From: Bacteroidales bacterium
Lineage (GTDB): Bacteria; Bacteroidota; Bacteroidia; Bacteroidales; ML635J-15
Length of the DNA stretch: 64,000 bases
NCBI GenBank assembly: GCA_003249955.1
Contig: QKHS01000094.1
Coordinates: 1 to 64,000, forward strand
Direction: 5' to 3'
Part shown: positions 19,166 through 28,331 of the stretch, piece by piece
Layout: each line of letters opens with the position of its first letter
Position numbering within the stretch: position 1 is the stretch's first letter
Notes under the pieces: model-generated
What the model was told of the DNA's origin: nothing
The model's input: only the letters and a program-made list of their open reading frames with translations
Database searches by the model: none
Position numbers and translations under genes: made by a program

Positions 19166-20251
19166 TTACATAATTAAGCCTGATGCCTTTATCACCAGTT
19201 CATGATCAAGATCTGTTTTCCTAAAATCCGATTCTGTATGAAATAAAAACCCAGGTAAGCATTTTCTTATGATTCGATAATTGATTGAACGCAGGACAAA
19301 AACATTCTCAAGATGCTTTAAATTCCAGAGATATATTTTTATAAAAATTAATAAAATTTTATTATGCCTGTAAATATCCCTCATTTTCTTAATAAGAATA
19401 CTATGGTCAAACTTAATCTTTTTCTTTACAATTCTCTCTGCAAATAAAAAACAGTAAGATGATAGATGTTTATTGCAGTCATTTTTCCCGGTGATACTTA
19501 AATCTGAGTTGTTGATTAAAGCATGCCACTTATCAAAAAGTCTCATTTTACTTAAAATTCTATCCTCTTTTAAATCAGATGCACTTATTCTTTCATTTTC
19601 ATTCTCATATATATGGCGAATAAAATAATCCGGCAAACAATCTGCTTCATAAAACTGCAATCCCTTAATCAGAGCACACAAGTGAATGTCTGCATCCTGC
19701 CAATCAGCTAAACTTTCGTCCCATTTAATATTGAACTTTTTTAATGACTCTGCATTCCATAATGGGCCTGTAGTTGACCATGGGATATCAGAAGTCAAGA
19801 ATCTTTTAATCTGGCTAACATCTTTTTTAGTTATGTTCCACAACAGTCTCGAATCGCCGGGTTTTCTGGCAAAGTGTAACCCAGGAAATACCCATGCATC
19901 ATATTCAGGTTTATCTCTAGCTACTTTGAGCCTTTCCTCAAGACAAGCAGAAGTAATCAAATCGTCTGAGTCCAAAAACATAATATATTCCCCGCATGAA
20001 TTTTCGACACCTATATTTCTGCAGGAACATGCACCTTTAGGCTCTCTGTCTCTTTCGTATATTTTAAACCGTCTATCTTTTGCTGAAAACTCCTTAATTA
20101 TTGCCTTTGTATCATCTGTAGAACCATCATCTATAATAATACATTCAAAGTTTTCGTATGATTGATTAATGACACTTGTCAGTGTCTCCCTTATTAAGGA
20201 AGCACGGTTATAGGCGGGGATTAATATTGAAACCAAAAAATCAGTCATCAA
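19166..20251 (-). CDS. GT2 family glycosyltransferase
   Basis: This 361-residue GT-A enzyme shows the standard start FLVSILIPAYNRASLIRETL, the nucleotide-binding IIDDGSTDDT near 39-48 and MFLDSDDLIT near 91-100 as metal-binding DXD. The central part contains WDESLADWQDADIH near 193-206, resembling the catalytic-base region of GT2 enzymes. The C-terminal 120 residues are basic and hydrophobic and may sit on the membrane. It lies four bases downstream of the GT56-like gene within the operon. Donor and linkage are unknown. Confidence 0.9.
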   Translation of the reverse strand: MMTDFLVSILIPAYNRASLIRETLTSVINQSYENFECIIIDDGSTDDTKAIIKEFSAKDRRFKIYERDREPKGACSCRNIGVENSCGEYIMFLDSDDLITSACLEERLKVARDKPEYDAWVFPGLHFARKPGDSRLLWNITKKDVSQIKRFLTSDIPWSTTGPLWNAESLKKFNIKWDESLADWQDADIHLCALIKGLQFYEADCLPDYFIRHIYENENERISASDLKEDRILSKMRLFDKWHALINNSDLSITGKNDCNKHLSSYCFLFAERIVKKKIKFDHSILIKKMRDIYRHNKILLIFIKIYLWNLKHLENVFVLRSINYRIIRKCLPGFLFHTESDFRKTDLDHELVIKASGLIM

Positions 20252-20255
20252 TTAT

Positions 20256-21413
20256 TTATATCGTAAGGAGATTCCTGTATTTTTTTGCCATTTCAATTTC
20301 TCCGAATAATTTTTCAAGATTTTCCATATTTAATTGCTTATGTTCAGCACTGTTTTCAACAATTTTAAATGTTTCATCCATATCAGCCATACTGTAAACT
20401 TTAACATTATTTGATGTTAAGAATTTATATAGATTACTTTCAGGAAGCATAAATACTGGAATATCATTCTTTAAAAACCAGATAATATTTCCTGCTGCCT
20501 GAGACCTGATATTAAAAAATAAAGCGGCCTCGCACTCCGCCAGAAGATTAAAGTAATCATCCTTGCTCAGAAATCCTTCCAAACAAACAATATCCTTCCC
20601 AAATAATCTACCACCCAGAGTTTTAACTTCTGATACGTACTTATCAGAGCCACCATAAGATAATGGCATTATTAAAGTTTTATGACCGGCATCCTTTTCA
20701 GACCGAGAATATAAAAACTTTAAAGCATCAAGATGATTATTAAATAAAGATGCTGAATTCCCGCACAATATTTTATTCCCGGCTTGTTTACGAACTTCTG
20801 TACTTGTCAGATTCATCTGATCCAGTCCGATATAGTTCCAGTCTGTAAATTTCATTTTAGGGAACAACGGCATTATAAAATCTTCATAGTCTTGCTCAAT
20901 ATAATGAGCAAAGTAATCTATTTTGCCCATTGCCTCAATGATTCTGGTCTCCTCCCTATTCTTTTTATCAGAGTAGAATCTATAATTTATTAAGTTCCTT
21001 CTTAATTTAACCGGATTTAATGTAAAGTGAAACTTAAAATCGGTATTATTAATATAAAAACGGTATGATTCTTTCAGCAAAAATTTTTCAATATAAAAAC
21101 TCAATGTAAATACTTCTGCTCCAAAGAAAATCCATATTAATTTTGATTTTTCATAAAGTTTATTTTCAACTATCAGATTTGCAAATAAAAACGACATTGA
21201 ATGAAAGAAAACCCGCTCCGCTCCGCTCAGTATTTTTTTAGCTTCAGTGAGCCCGTCTTCTTTAGTATTTAAAACAATTACATTGTCGCTTCTGGTAAAT
21301 CTGATTTCAGCATCACTGAAAACAATGTATTTATTTACAGTCTCAGTATATTTCCTTTCATTAGCAATAAAATAATCAAGGAATTTATCATCATATGACA
21401 AATGTACATTCAT
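20256..21413 (-). CDS. GT56-like 4-amino-4,6-dideoxysugar transferase (WecF-like)
   Basis: The 385-residue protein resembles WecF, the TDP-Fuc4NAc:lipid II transferase (CAZy GT56). Matching features are KLIWIFFGAEVF near 117-128, the donor-domain motif LIMPLSYGGSDKYVSEV near 233-249, LEGFLSKDDYFNLLAECEAALF near 264-285 and RSQAAGNIIWFL near 289-300. In enterobacteria WecF uses a dTDP-4-acetamido-4,6-dideoxyhexose. Here the gene directly follows VioA- and VioF-type genes that would make dTDP-4-formamido-4,6-dideoxyglucose, so that sugar is the likely donor (inference). The N-terminal third is poorly conserved with what I remember, so a related but distinct specificity is expected. Confidence 0.8.
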   Translation of the reverse strand: MNVHLSYDDKFLDYFIANERKYTETVNKYIVFSDAEIRFTRSDNVIVLNTKEDGLTEAKKILSGAERVFFHSMSFLFANLIVENKLYEKSKLIWIFFGAEVFTLSFYIEKFLLKESYRFYINNTDFKFHFTLNPVKLRRNLINYRFYSDKKNREETRIIEAMGKIDYFAHYIEQDYEDFIMPLFPKMKFTDWNYIGLDQMNLTSTEVRKQAGNKILCGNSASLFNNHLDALKFLYSRSEKDAGHKTLIMPLSYGGSDKYVSEVKTLGGRLFGKDIVCLEGFLSKDDYFNLLAECEAALFFNIRSQAAGNIIWFLKNDIPVFMLPESNLYKFLTSNNVKVYSMADMDETFKIVENSAEHKQLNMENLEKLFGEIEMAKKYRNLLTI

Positions 21414-21439
21414 TGGTATATCCTATATTTTTCTAAAAT

Positions 21440-22168
21440 TTATTCATAAGACACCTCTAATTTCAACTTCACTTTCACTCCTGTTTTCTCATCGATAAAG
21501 AAAAGATTTTGATATGTTCCATGGCTCATGGCTCTTAAATAATCATAAAATTCAGAAAAAGTCCCTGTTCTGGTTAAATCAACTTCACATAAATTATTAA
21601 AGTCCTTTTTGCTAAAAAAATTACCGTTTTTTTCAGGGGGAAATGTTGAATATGAGTTATTTATTATGTCGGAGAAATGCTTCTCAAACAATTCAATTTC
21701 CTTTTCCAATACTCTGTCATATAAACTTAGTGATGTGTCAAAACTATATTTTTCAACTTTTTCACGCGCTATTATCGGACCATTATCCAATTTTGCATCC
21801 ATTTCATGAATAGTAGCTCCGATATCTAAATTATAAAGTATTGCAAAAACCTGAGGATACCAACCTCTGTTAACGGGGTTATATCCGGGATGAATATTTA
21901 CGCATCTCACGTTTTCGACCAAAGCTTCGGGGAAAAACTGAAAACAATGCAATGAGATTATTAAATCATAGGATTTGATTAACATCCCGACTTCTTTGTT
22001 AACATCAACAGTGGCTGGCCTGCCAATAAAATCTTCGTGATTTGCCAAAGGGCTGGAATCAGGGCTATGCTTAAAATCAAAACATACTCCCTGCGGATTT
22101 ATTCTGTTAATAATACCCTTAACTTTATTATACTGTATAACGTTATCACTTATGACTAAAACTCTCAT
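21440..22168 (-). CDS. vioF: dTDP-4-amino-4,6-dideoxyglucose formyltransferase (VioF-like)
   Basis: The 242-residue protein belongs to the formyltransferases that use N10-formyltetrahydrofolate. The catalytic triad is visible: Asn91 and His93 in VNIHPGYNP and Asp128 in KLDNGPII. The motif NRGWYPQVFAI is typical of sugar N-formyltransferases such as VioF and the Campylobacter and Mycobacterium homologues. A C-terminal segment (about 190-242) forms a small beta domain similar to the dimerisation part of that family. It overlaps the VioA-like gene by four bases, so the two steps (amination, formylation at C4) are coupled. The predicted product is dTDP-Qui4NFo; the dTDP-glucose starting enzymes RmlA and RmlB are not in this window. 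Confidence 0.88.
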   Translation of the reverse strand: MRVLVISDNVIQYNKVKGIINRINPQGVCFDFKHSPDSSPLANHEDFIGRPATVDVNKEVGMLIKSYDLIISLHCFQFFPEALVENVRCVNIHPGYNPVNRGWYPQVFAILYNLDIGATIHEMDAKLDNGPIIAREKVEKYSFDTSLSLYDRVLEKEIELFEKHFSDIINNSYSTFPPEKNGNFFSKKDFNNLCEVDLTRTGTFSEFYDYLRAMSHGTYQNLFFIDEKTGVKVKLKLEVSYE

Positions 22169-23298
22169 TGCTTAAATGTTTTTATTATTTTCAGAACATC
22201 TTCATTTGCCAAATCCGGATATATTGGTAAGCATATTACTTCATTTGATGCTTTTACAGCACATGGTAATAATTCGGGAGCTGCACTTGACAGTTTATTA
22301 TATGGAGAAAACATGCTTATCAAAGGATAAAAATATCTTCTCCCAAAAATATTATTTCTCTTTAATTCTTCATATAATTCATCTCTGCTTCTACCATAAC
22401 TGTTTTCATCAATAAAAACCGGGAAATATGAATAATTGTGTTTAACACCCTCAATTTCATCAAGAAAGCTTATTCCCGGAATGTCTCCCAACCCAGACCG
22501 GTATTTATCTGCAATAGCTTTTCTTTTTATAATATTACCATCAACATATTTTAATTGCAATAAACCCATAGCTGCCTGAAGTTCATTCATTTTTGCATTT
22601 ATTCCCGGTTCAACAACAGTAGTTTCATCCCTAAATCCGAAATTTTTAAGGTCATCAATATGTTGTTTCATTTGCTTATCTTTACAAACAATAGCACCAC
22701 CTTCAAACGTATTAAACACCTTTGTTGCATGAAAACTCAAAATGGACAAATCTCCCTGATTTAGAACAGGTATTCCGTTTTTAGTTACTCCAAAAGCATG
22801 AGCGGCATCATAAATAACTTTGAGATTATATTTGTCCGATATTCTCTTAATCTTATCTGTATCGCATGGAGTTCCATAGACATGTACAGGCATAATTGCT
22901 GTAGTTGCAGGAGTAATTGCCTTTTCAATCTTATCAGGATCTAAATTTAATGTAACAGGGTCAATATCAATAAATATCGGTTTTATGTTGTTCCACCATA
23001 ATGAATGAGTGGTTGCAACAAATGAAAATGGTGTTGTAATAACCTCACCTGAAATTTTTAATGCCTGTAACGCCGTAATTAAAGCTAAAGTACCATTGGA
23101 AAACAAGGAAATATATTCTATTCCCAGATGTTCACAAAGCTCTTTTTCTAACTTTTGGTGAAACGGACCATTGTTTGTAAGCTGTCCATTTGCCCAAATC
23201 TGCTCAAGATATTGATTAAACTCTTCCAAAGGTGGTAAAAATGGTTTGGTAACATAAATATTTTTATTCTCCATGTAATTTTGATTTGAGGTTATCAT
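22165..23298 (-). CDS. vioA: dTDP-4-keto-6-deoxyglucose transaminase (VioA-like)
   Basis: This 377-residue DegT-family PLP aminotransferase has the PLP lysine at 193 (SFHATKVFNTFEGG) and the cofactor Asp at 164 in YDAAHAFG. Its opening, with VTKPFLPPLEEF and TNNGPFHQKLE, and the segment GEVITTPFSFVATTHS are like VioA of E. coli O7, which makes dTDP-viosamine. The VioF-like gene follows directly. The longest frame starts at 23298; an ATG eight codons further in (23274) is an equally good start. The gene overlaps the end of the methyltransferase gene by 35 bases from the first start, or 11 from the second. Confidence 0.88.
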   Translation of the reverse strand: MITSNQNYMENKNIYVTKPFLPPLEEFNQYLEQIWANGQLTNNGPFHQKLEKELCEHLGIEYISLFSNGTLALITALQALKISGEVITTPFSFVATTHSLWWNNIKPIFIDIDPVTLNLDPDKIEKAITPATTAIMPVHVYGTPCDTDKIKRISDKYNLKVIYDAAHAFGVTKNGIPVLNQGDLSILSFHATKVFNTFEGGAIVCKDKQMKQHIDDLKNFGFRDETTVVEPGINAKMNELQAAMGLLQLKYVDGNIIKRKAIADKYRSGLGDIPGISFLDEIEGVKHNYSYFPVFIDENSYGRSRDELYEELKRNNIFGRRYFYPLISMFSPYNKLSSAAPELLPCAVKASNEVICLPIYPDLANEDVLKIIKTFKQ

Positions 23299-23989
23299 CT
23301 TTTCCTGCTACACAGTGTAATCCCGTTATCATATCTCCATGTCTATATTCAATTCTAATATCTTTTAAATCCTTTTTATAAAAAAACTTTACTAATGGAA
23401 AAACACATATTGAAAATACTTTTCCTTTTCTGCCACAAAGATATCTCCTTCCATATTGGGCAAGCATTGAAGCAAGACAGGCATTCCATCTTCCTGCCGG
23501 TTTCATTTCAACAATCTTAAATTGTCTTTCATTTAAAATCCTTTCAAGAGCAAAAGGAGTATAACGGTATTCATCAAAAGGAATGTCGTGCAATCCCCAA
23601 AAAAACGGGACTGTGATAAATAACAACCCTTCTGACTTTAAAACACGTCTGATTTCCTTTAATATATTTGATGGATCCGGAATATGTTCTAAAACTTCTG
23701 TTAATAAAACAATATCAAATTCGGCATCTTGAAAAGGCAGAATGTTTCCATCCCAAAAATAGTCTGGTTTAATCTCGGTTTGATATGATTCACTTTTAAT
23801 GTCTATACCTGTGTATCCTATAACTTTATCGTTTTCAAGTATCATTTTCTTATATGGCATATGCCCGCAACCAACATCCAATACTTTTCCATAAAAAAAC
23901 AATTGATTCCAACGGAGCATCACTCTTTCCCTAACTTCCCGAGGGAAAAAGGTGTCCATATTTCGATAATTTGGCTTTTTGTCTTCCAT
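23264..23989 (-). CDS. Class I SAM-dependent methyltransferase
   Basis: This 241-residue Rossmann methyltransferase has the SAM-binding motif KVLDVGCGHMPYKK near 34-47, an acidic residue after the second strand (GIDIKSES), and FDIVLLTEVLEHIPDPSNILKE near 92-113 with the motif for the post-binding loop. The remainder (LKSEGLLFITVPFFWGLHDIPFDEYRYTP) is typical of methyltransferases in O-antigen clusters. It may methylate a sugar or a terminal residue on the growing glycan; O-methyl caps often define chain end in ABC-exported polysaccharides. The substrate is unknown. It lies between the asparagine-synthetase-like and VioA-like genes. Confidence 0.88.
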   Translation of the reverse strand: MEDKKPNYRNMDTFFPREVRERVMLRWNQLFFYGKVLDVGCGHMPYKKMILENDKVIGYTGIDIKSESYQTEIKPDYFWDGNILPFQDAEFDIVLLTEVLEHIPDPSNILKEIRRVLKSEGLLFITVPFFWGLHDIPFDEYRYTPFALERILNERQFKIVEMKPAGRWNACLASMLAQYGRRYLCGRKGKVFSICVFPLVKFFYKKDLKDIRIEYRHGDMITGLHCVAGKDDNLKSKLHGE

Positions 23990-24022
23990 TAATATAACTT
24001 ATTAAAAGGCTGGCAAAACATA

Positions 24023-25717
24023 TTAATTTGCAATCACCTTTACTAACGTAAATAAATTCATCATTTTTGATGATGATTTTTCTTTTATAACAGATAATAA
24101 AGTTAAGTATAATTCATTTGGTAATATATTTATGCTATCTTTAATAAAATTTTCCATCATTTCTCTGTTAATGTTAGCCCAACTTTCATTTGGCAACATT
24201 ATTTTATTGTATAGACTTCTGCATCTGACATAATATTGATACTTTATGATGCGTTGTAGTTTTTGATGTATTGAATTTTCCCAAATTGTCTGGCGTTCAG
24301 TTTTTTGATAAAAATAATTTTTTGTTTTTGGATAGTATCTTTTTATCCAATCAAAATACAGCTTGTGATCTTTTTTAACTTGAGGATTGACCCTGTTTAA
24401 AAATCCTAAAAAATCAGAATTTAAAAATGGAGAATAATATTCCGTCAAAGAACCTGCAATATAATCTCCACTCATTGTATTATTAAAAACCCAATTGTAA
24501 TAATTGTATATTTCGGAATTGATATAGTTACCTGCTAATTCATCCACAAATGGTTTAATTTTATCAAACAACTTGTTATCTCGAAGCTTATACTGCATTT
24601 CAATTGTATCTGAATTGTACTTACTATGATTTGAAAAATAATTTAATGTATCTCCAACTATTGCGTCCCCAACTTGTCCGGTCATTACCAAACCTGAATT
24701 TTTCAGATCCAACTCTTTTAACGCATAAAGAGAATGTGCAGCTGCCTGAAAACCGACGGTACCGCCGGATTGATAGATTAATTCATTATAATCATCCAAA
24801 TACTCTCCTTTACCCAGATCAATGAAAGTATTTTTCTTTGATATTTTTTTTGATATTTCTTGTGCAATTATCTTATCCCAACTATTATCAATTGAGAAAG
24901 TGTAAGTTTCAAAATCATATCCTTGTTTATTTGCAGATAAGGCAACCATTCTTGAGTCCAACCCACCACTTAATGTCACATATGTGCTTTTCTTATTTCT
25001 TATGTTTTTTTCAAATCCGGATTTTACAGCATTATCAAAACGGGCATTTAACTCGTAAAGTAACTCGTCATATTTTAAATCAACATATGGCTCTGAAGTC
25101 AAATTCCAATAAGATTTTACAGTCACGGTATTCCTCTTAAAAGTAAGGAACTCTCCGCCACAAAGTTTAAAAATATTTTCAAAACATGTATATTTAGATG
25201 GGTAATAACCGAATATGAGAAAATAATAAATGGCATTATGGTTTAACTCCCCCGTTTCTAATTTTTCTAGTTTTATCAGGTTTTTAAGGTCTATAAAATT
25301 TGTTGCAAAATAAATAGTATTGTTTTTAAAAAAATAAAATACCGGTTTTGAAGTTGTAATATTTGTATAAAGTTCTAATTTGTAGTCGGCTTTATCTAAA
25401 AAAAACAATGAAAAATTACCTTCAAGCTCTGTAACCCAGTCATTAGGCCTCTGAAACCTGATTGTAGTTATTATTTCGCACCAATCTTTAGTATTATACT
25501 TTTCAAATAAATTATGGTCGTTTAAAATATAACCATTAATGAACAGGCAATATTCTTTATTGTTTATGGAAACAACATTTTCATCTTTTCCTGACACTAA
25601 ATGGTTATCCCGAATATCATGCTCATTAAGTCTAAAACTTAATTCTTTGTCTGAATCAAAATTAAGAAACAATTCATTCCCGGTTAATTCGCCATATTTC
25701 CCAATAATGTGATTCAT
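24023..25717 (-). CDS. Asparagine-synthetase-like protein without N-terminal Cys
   Basis: This 564-residue protein has the two-domain asparagine synthetase B plan: an N-terminal Ntn-like domain (about 1-190) and an ATP-pyrophosphatase domain with the loop TLSGGLDSRMVALSA near 248-262. The start MNHIIGKYG lacks the Cys2 nucleophile needed for glutaminase activity, so free ammonia, another amine or a different reaction is implied. Homologues in polysaccharide clusters, such as WbpS, amidate uronic acids; that use would fit the C5-epimerase-like gene downstream. It overlaps the wzt gene by four bases, so it is coupled to the exporter. The gene is markedly AT-rich. A second member with the same missing Cys is at 44046-45650. 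Confidence 0.85.
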   Translation of the reverse strand: MNHIIGKYGELTGNELFLNFDSDKELSFRLNEHDIRDNHLVSGKDENVVSINNKEYCLFINGYILNDHNLFEKYNTKDWCEIITTIRFQRPNDWVTELEGNFSLFFLDKADYKLELYTNITTSKPVFYFFKNNTIYFATNFIDLKNLIKLEKLETGELNHNAIYYFLIFGYYPSKYTCFENIFKLCGGEFLTFKRNTVTVKSYWNLTSEPYVDLKYDELLYELNARFDNAVKSGFEKNIRNKKSTYVTLSGGLDSRMVALSANKQGYDFETYTFSIDNSWDKIIAQEISKKISKKNTFIDLGKGEYLDDYNELIYQSGGTVGFQAAAHSLYALKELDLKNSGLVMTGQVGDAIVGDTLNYFSNHSKYNSDTIEMQYKLRDNKLFDKIKPFVDELAGNYINSEIYNYYNWVFNNTMSGDYIAGSLTEYYSPFLNSDFLGFLNRVNPQVKKDHKLYFDWIKRYYPKTKNYFYQKTERQTIWENSIHQKLQRIIKYQYYVRCRSLYNKIMLPNESWANINREMMENFIKDSINILPNELYLTLLSVIKEKSSSKMMNLFTLVKVIAN

Positions 25718-27006
25718 TTTGAATAAATATTAAATTCAACAATAGCTTCGTTAGCCGCCCTGTTAATAACTCCTGTATTCCAATAATCACCCTGGAGAAC
25801 GTCAAACGTGAATGCATTATCGATAACATCTTCAAAATTTTCAGGGGTACTGTCTTTGTAACTGGCAAAAAGTCTGACATAATATTTCCCCCCACGTAAA
25901 AGCATTTTTGGAATCTCAATGATTATTTGGCCCTCATCTGAGATCTGCAACAACTTCAATCCGGTATCAATTGAAGAATACCCGATAATGACATGCTCAT
26001 AAAAATCTTTAATTAATATGCCCCAGATGAACTTTGCCGGATCAATATCTTCTATTTTATTCCTGTAATCAATAACAAATTTAACATATTCACCTGAAAT
26101 AATCTCAACAATTGATTTGTCATATTTATCATACATAAATATTGAGGTGTACCTGAAATTACCAGCCCCGGTTCTGTCAGATCTGTCATTTAGATTACTG
26201 CTTATTGCTTTACTTTTACCGTAATACAAGCTTATTATGTTTTCAACATTATCAATTTTGTCAACAGATCCGTTTGCCAAAAGAATTCCTGTTTTACACA
26301 AACTCTTTACGGCAGCCATATTATGACTCACAAATAAAACTGTACGTCCTCCTCCTTTACTAACATCCTGCATTTTGCCAATAGCCTTTTTCTGAAACTC
26401 CGCATCTCCAACAGCCAGAACTTCATCAACCACTAAAATGTCCGGCTCCAAATGAGCTGCTATTGAAAATCCAAGCCTAACGGTCATACCACTTGAATAA
26501 CGTTTAACCGGGGTATCAATATATCTTTCAATGCCTGCAAAATCAATTATCATATCAAGCTTGTCGGATATTTCAGCTCTGCTCATTCCCATAATTGCTC
26601 CATTCATGAATATGTTCTCCCTTCCGGTCATTTCCGGGTGAAAACCAGTACCAACCTCTAATAGAGAAGCTATTCTTCCATTGTATTTTATGCTACCGGT
26701 AGTTGGTTTGGTAACTCTGGAAAGAAGCTTTAATAATGTGGACTTTCCGGCACCATTCTTTCCGATAATTCCAACAATATCTCCTTTTTCAATTTCTAAA
26801 TTTATATCTTTCAATGCCCAAACATATTCTGAAGTACCTTTAGTAGCCCTGTCATTTGCTTCTCCTATCTTAAGATAAGGATCTTCTTTTCCCATAACAC
26901 TCGTAGCCCACCATCTTTTTAAATCGTGAGACAAAGTTCCAGTACTAACTACCCCTAGTCTGTATTGTTTACTTACATTTTCTATTTTTATTGCAACATT
27001 GGTCAT
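25714..27006 (-). CDS. wzt: ABC exporter ATPase with C-terminal glycan-binding domain (Wzt)
   Basis: This is the ATPase of a polysaccharide ABC exporter of the Wzm/Wzt type. Residues 1-245 hold the nucleotide-binding domain: Walker A GIIGKNGAGKST near 76-87, signature YSSGMTVRLGFS near 163-174, Walker B ILVVDEVLAVGD near 186-197 and the switch His in FVSHNMA. Residues about 250-430 form a beta-rich extension like the Wzt C-terminal domain, which in known O-antigen systems recognises the modified end of the chain before export. Its presence suggests that this glycan also has a terminal mark, possibly added by the methyltransferase downstream. It follows wzm after 28 bases. Confidence 0.92.
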   Translation of the reverse strand: MTNVAIKIENVSKQYRLGVVSTGTLSHDLKRWWATSVMGKEDPYLKIGEANDRATKGTSEYVWALKDINLEIEKGDIVGIIGKNGAGKSTLLKLLSRVTKPTTGSIKYNGRIASLLEVGTGFHPEMTGRENIFMNGAIMGMSRAEISDKLDMIIDFAGIERYIDTPVKRYSSGMTVRLGFSIAAHLEPDILVVDEVLAVGDAEFQKKAIGKMQDVSKGGGRTVLFVSHNMAAVKSLCKTGILLANGSVDKIDNVENIISLYYGKSKAISSNLNDRSDRTGAGNFRYTSIFMYDKYDKSIVEIISGEYVKFVIDYRNKIEDIDPAKFIWGILIKDFYEHVIIGYSSIDTGLKLLQISDEGQIIIEIPKMLLRGGKYYVRLFASYKDSTPENFEDVIDNAFTFDVLQGDYWNTGVINRAANEAIVEFNIYSK

Positions 27007-27034
27007 TCTATTTTTTTTATGTTAAAACTTCTGA

Positions 27035-27877
27035 TTAGACTGTATCCATAAACCCTTTTTCAACTTTATTAAAAATAACAATTCCGGTTAACAATAATAT
27101 AATCATAAATACGAAACTATATAACAAATAAATCCATGAGAAAACTCCCTGCCCGATTACAGCATATTTAAACGTTTCTACTACTGAAGTCATCGGGTTA
27201 AGAGCAATCATCCATTGTTTATTTGCAGGAATCGAGTTTAACGGGTATATAATCGGAGTAACATACATCCAAAGTTGTATCCCAAATTGTAGTAAAAAAT
27301 TAAGATCCCGGTATTTTGTTGTCAATGAGGAAAATATAATCCCGAAGCCCAAACTGAGACCCGCAGTTAATATGACTAGCAAAGGCAGAAGTGTTGCATA
27401 AATATTAGGACAAATAAGACTACCTGAAGAAAAAAAATAATAAAAGTAGACAATTGTAAAAATTATAAATTGTATTAAAAACCTAACTAAATTTGAGATG
27501 GTTATTGAAATTGGAACAACCAGCCTCGGAAAATAAACTTTGCCAAAAACAGCCTGATTTTCAATAAATATTTTTGAGTTTCGGGTTAAACAGTCAGAAA
27601 AATAATTCCATAATATTATTCCAGAGAAATAAAACAACGGCTGTGGAATTCCATCTGTTGAAAGACCTGCGAGATTTCCAAATACAAACATGAACATTAT
27701 TGTCGTTAGTATTGGTTGTATAACAAACCATAATGGTCCTAAAATAGTCTGTTTATAAAAAGTAACAAAGTCTCGTTTTACATACATGTAAATCAAATCC
27801 CGGTACTCCCACAACTCAGTTAGGTTTAGTTCAAACAATCCACTTTTGGGCTTTATATGTTTTTCAAAAATTTCCAT
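27035..27877 (-). CDS. wzm: ABC exporter permease (Wzm)
   Basis: The 280-residue protein is the inner-membrane permease of the polysaccharide exporter. It has about six hydrophobic helices, a charged N-terminus ending LWEYRDLIYMYVKRDFVTFYKQT, which is the classical Wzm/ABC-2 start, and GPLWFVIQPILTTIMFMFVF for the first helix. The conserved loop LTTKYRDLNFLLQFGIQLWMYVTPIIYP is also present. It is the first gene of the roughly 19-kb operon, so the main promoter should lie upstream in 27878-28331. It pairs with the adjacent Wzt; together they would move the undecaprenyl-linked glycan across the membrane. Confidence 0.92.
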   Translation of the reverse strand: MEIFEKHIKPKSGLFELNLTELWEYRDLIYMYVKRDFVTFYKQTILGPLWFVIQPILTTIMFMFVFGNLAGLSTDGIPQPLFYFSGIILWNYFSDCLTRNSKIFIENQAVFGKVYFPRLVVPISITISNLVRFLIQFIIFTIVYFYYFFSSGSLICPNIYATLLPLLVILTAGLSLGFGIIFSSLTTKYRDLNFLLQFGIQLWMYVTPIIYPLNSIPANKQWMIALNPMTSVVETFKYAVIGQGVFSWIYLLYSFVFMIILLLTGIVIFNKVEKGFMDTV

Positions 27878-28331
27878 TTCAAAATTATCGGCTATTATTA
27901 CTTTTTAAACTCTGTAAAAGAAAAGACCGTCACTTCTTCCATATTATATTCTATTACCCAGAATTGAGCATCATTACTTAGAATAAGTCAAAGCAGAACC
28001 TTTCTAAAATACAAATTTAGCATTTTTTTTTTACCTTCAACTCTCTATTTTACTACCGTATTGACCCTAAACTTTAGATTCTTAAATAATCATTACTTTT
28101 ATTTTCTTGGGTTACTGTTTTTAATCCTGTTTTTACAACTTTAAAAACCACGTATTTACGGGGCTATTGCCTATAAATTAGTTGTGCAAATTATTAACCC
28201 CAGCTCTAAAGAAAAATAGTTTCTTTTGTTTTCATGAATTTCCGTTTTTCATTCCCGTTAAAAATTCTCTATTGTCAAAAAACATTTCATACTTGACTAA
28301 AAATCAAGTATATTTGCTAAAACAATTAATG
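27878..28331. other. Divergent promoter region between exporter operon and giant cargo gene
   Basis: About 450 AT-rich bases separate the start of wzm from the signal peptide of the T9SS cargo gene. For the operon, TAAATTTG (minus strand, 28014-28021) is a possible -7 box, with a three-of-four TTTG-like box 18 bases further upstream. An open frame from 28182 joins the cargo gene but reads unlike protein. No JUMPstart-like or other conserved leader element was recognised. Confidence 0.4.
28285..28316 (+). promoter_or_regulatory. Candidate promoter of the giant cargo gene
   Basis: TATATTTG at 28309-28316 matches TAnnTTTG exactly. A TTTC box 20 bases upstream is one mismatch from the -33 TTTG. 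The leader to the ATG at 28332 would be only about ten bases. Confidence 0.35.

Noticed and set aside
6083-28331. Mobile island with integrase
   Set aside because: The region looks horizontally variable in content and AT-rich, but I found no integrase, tRNA, transposase or flanking direct repeats to define an island.
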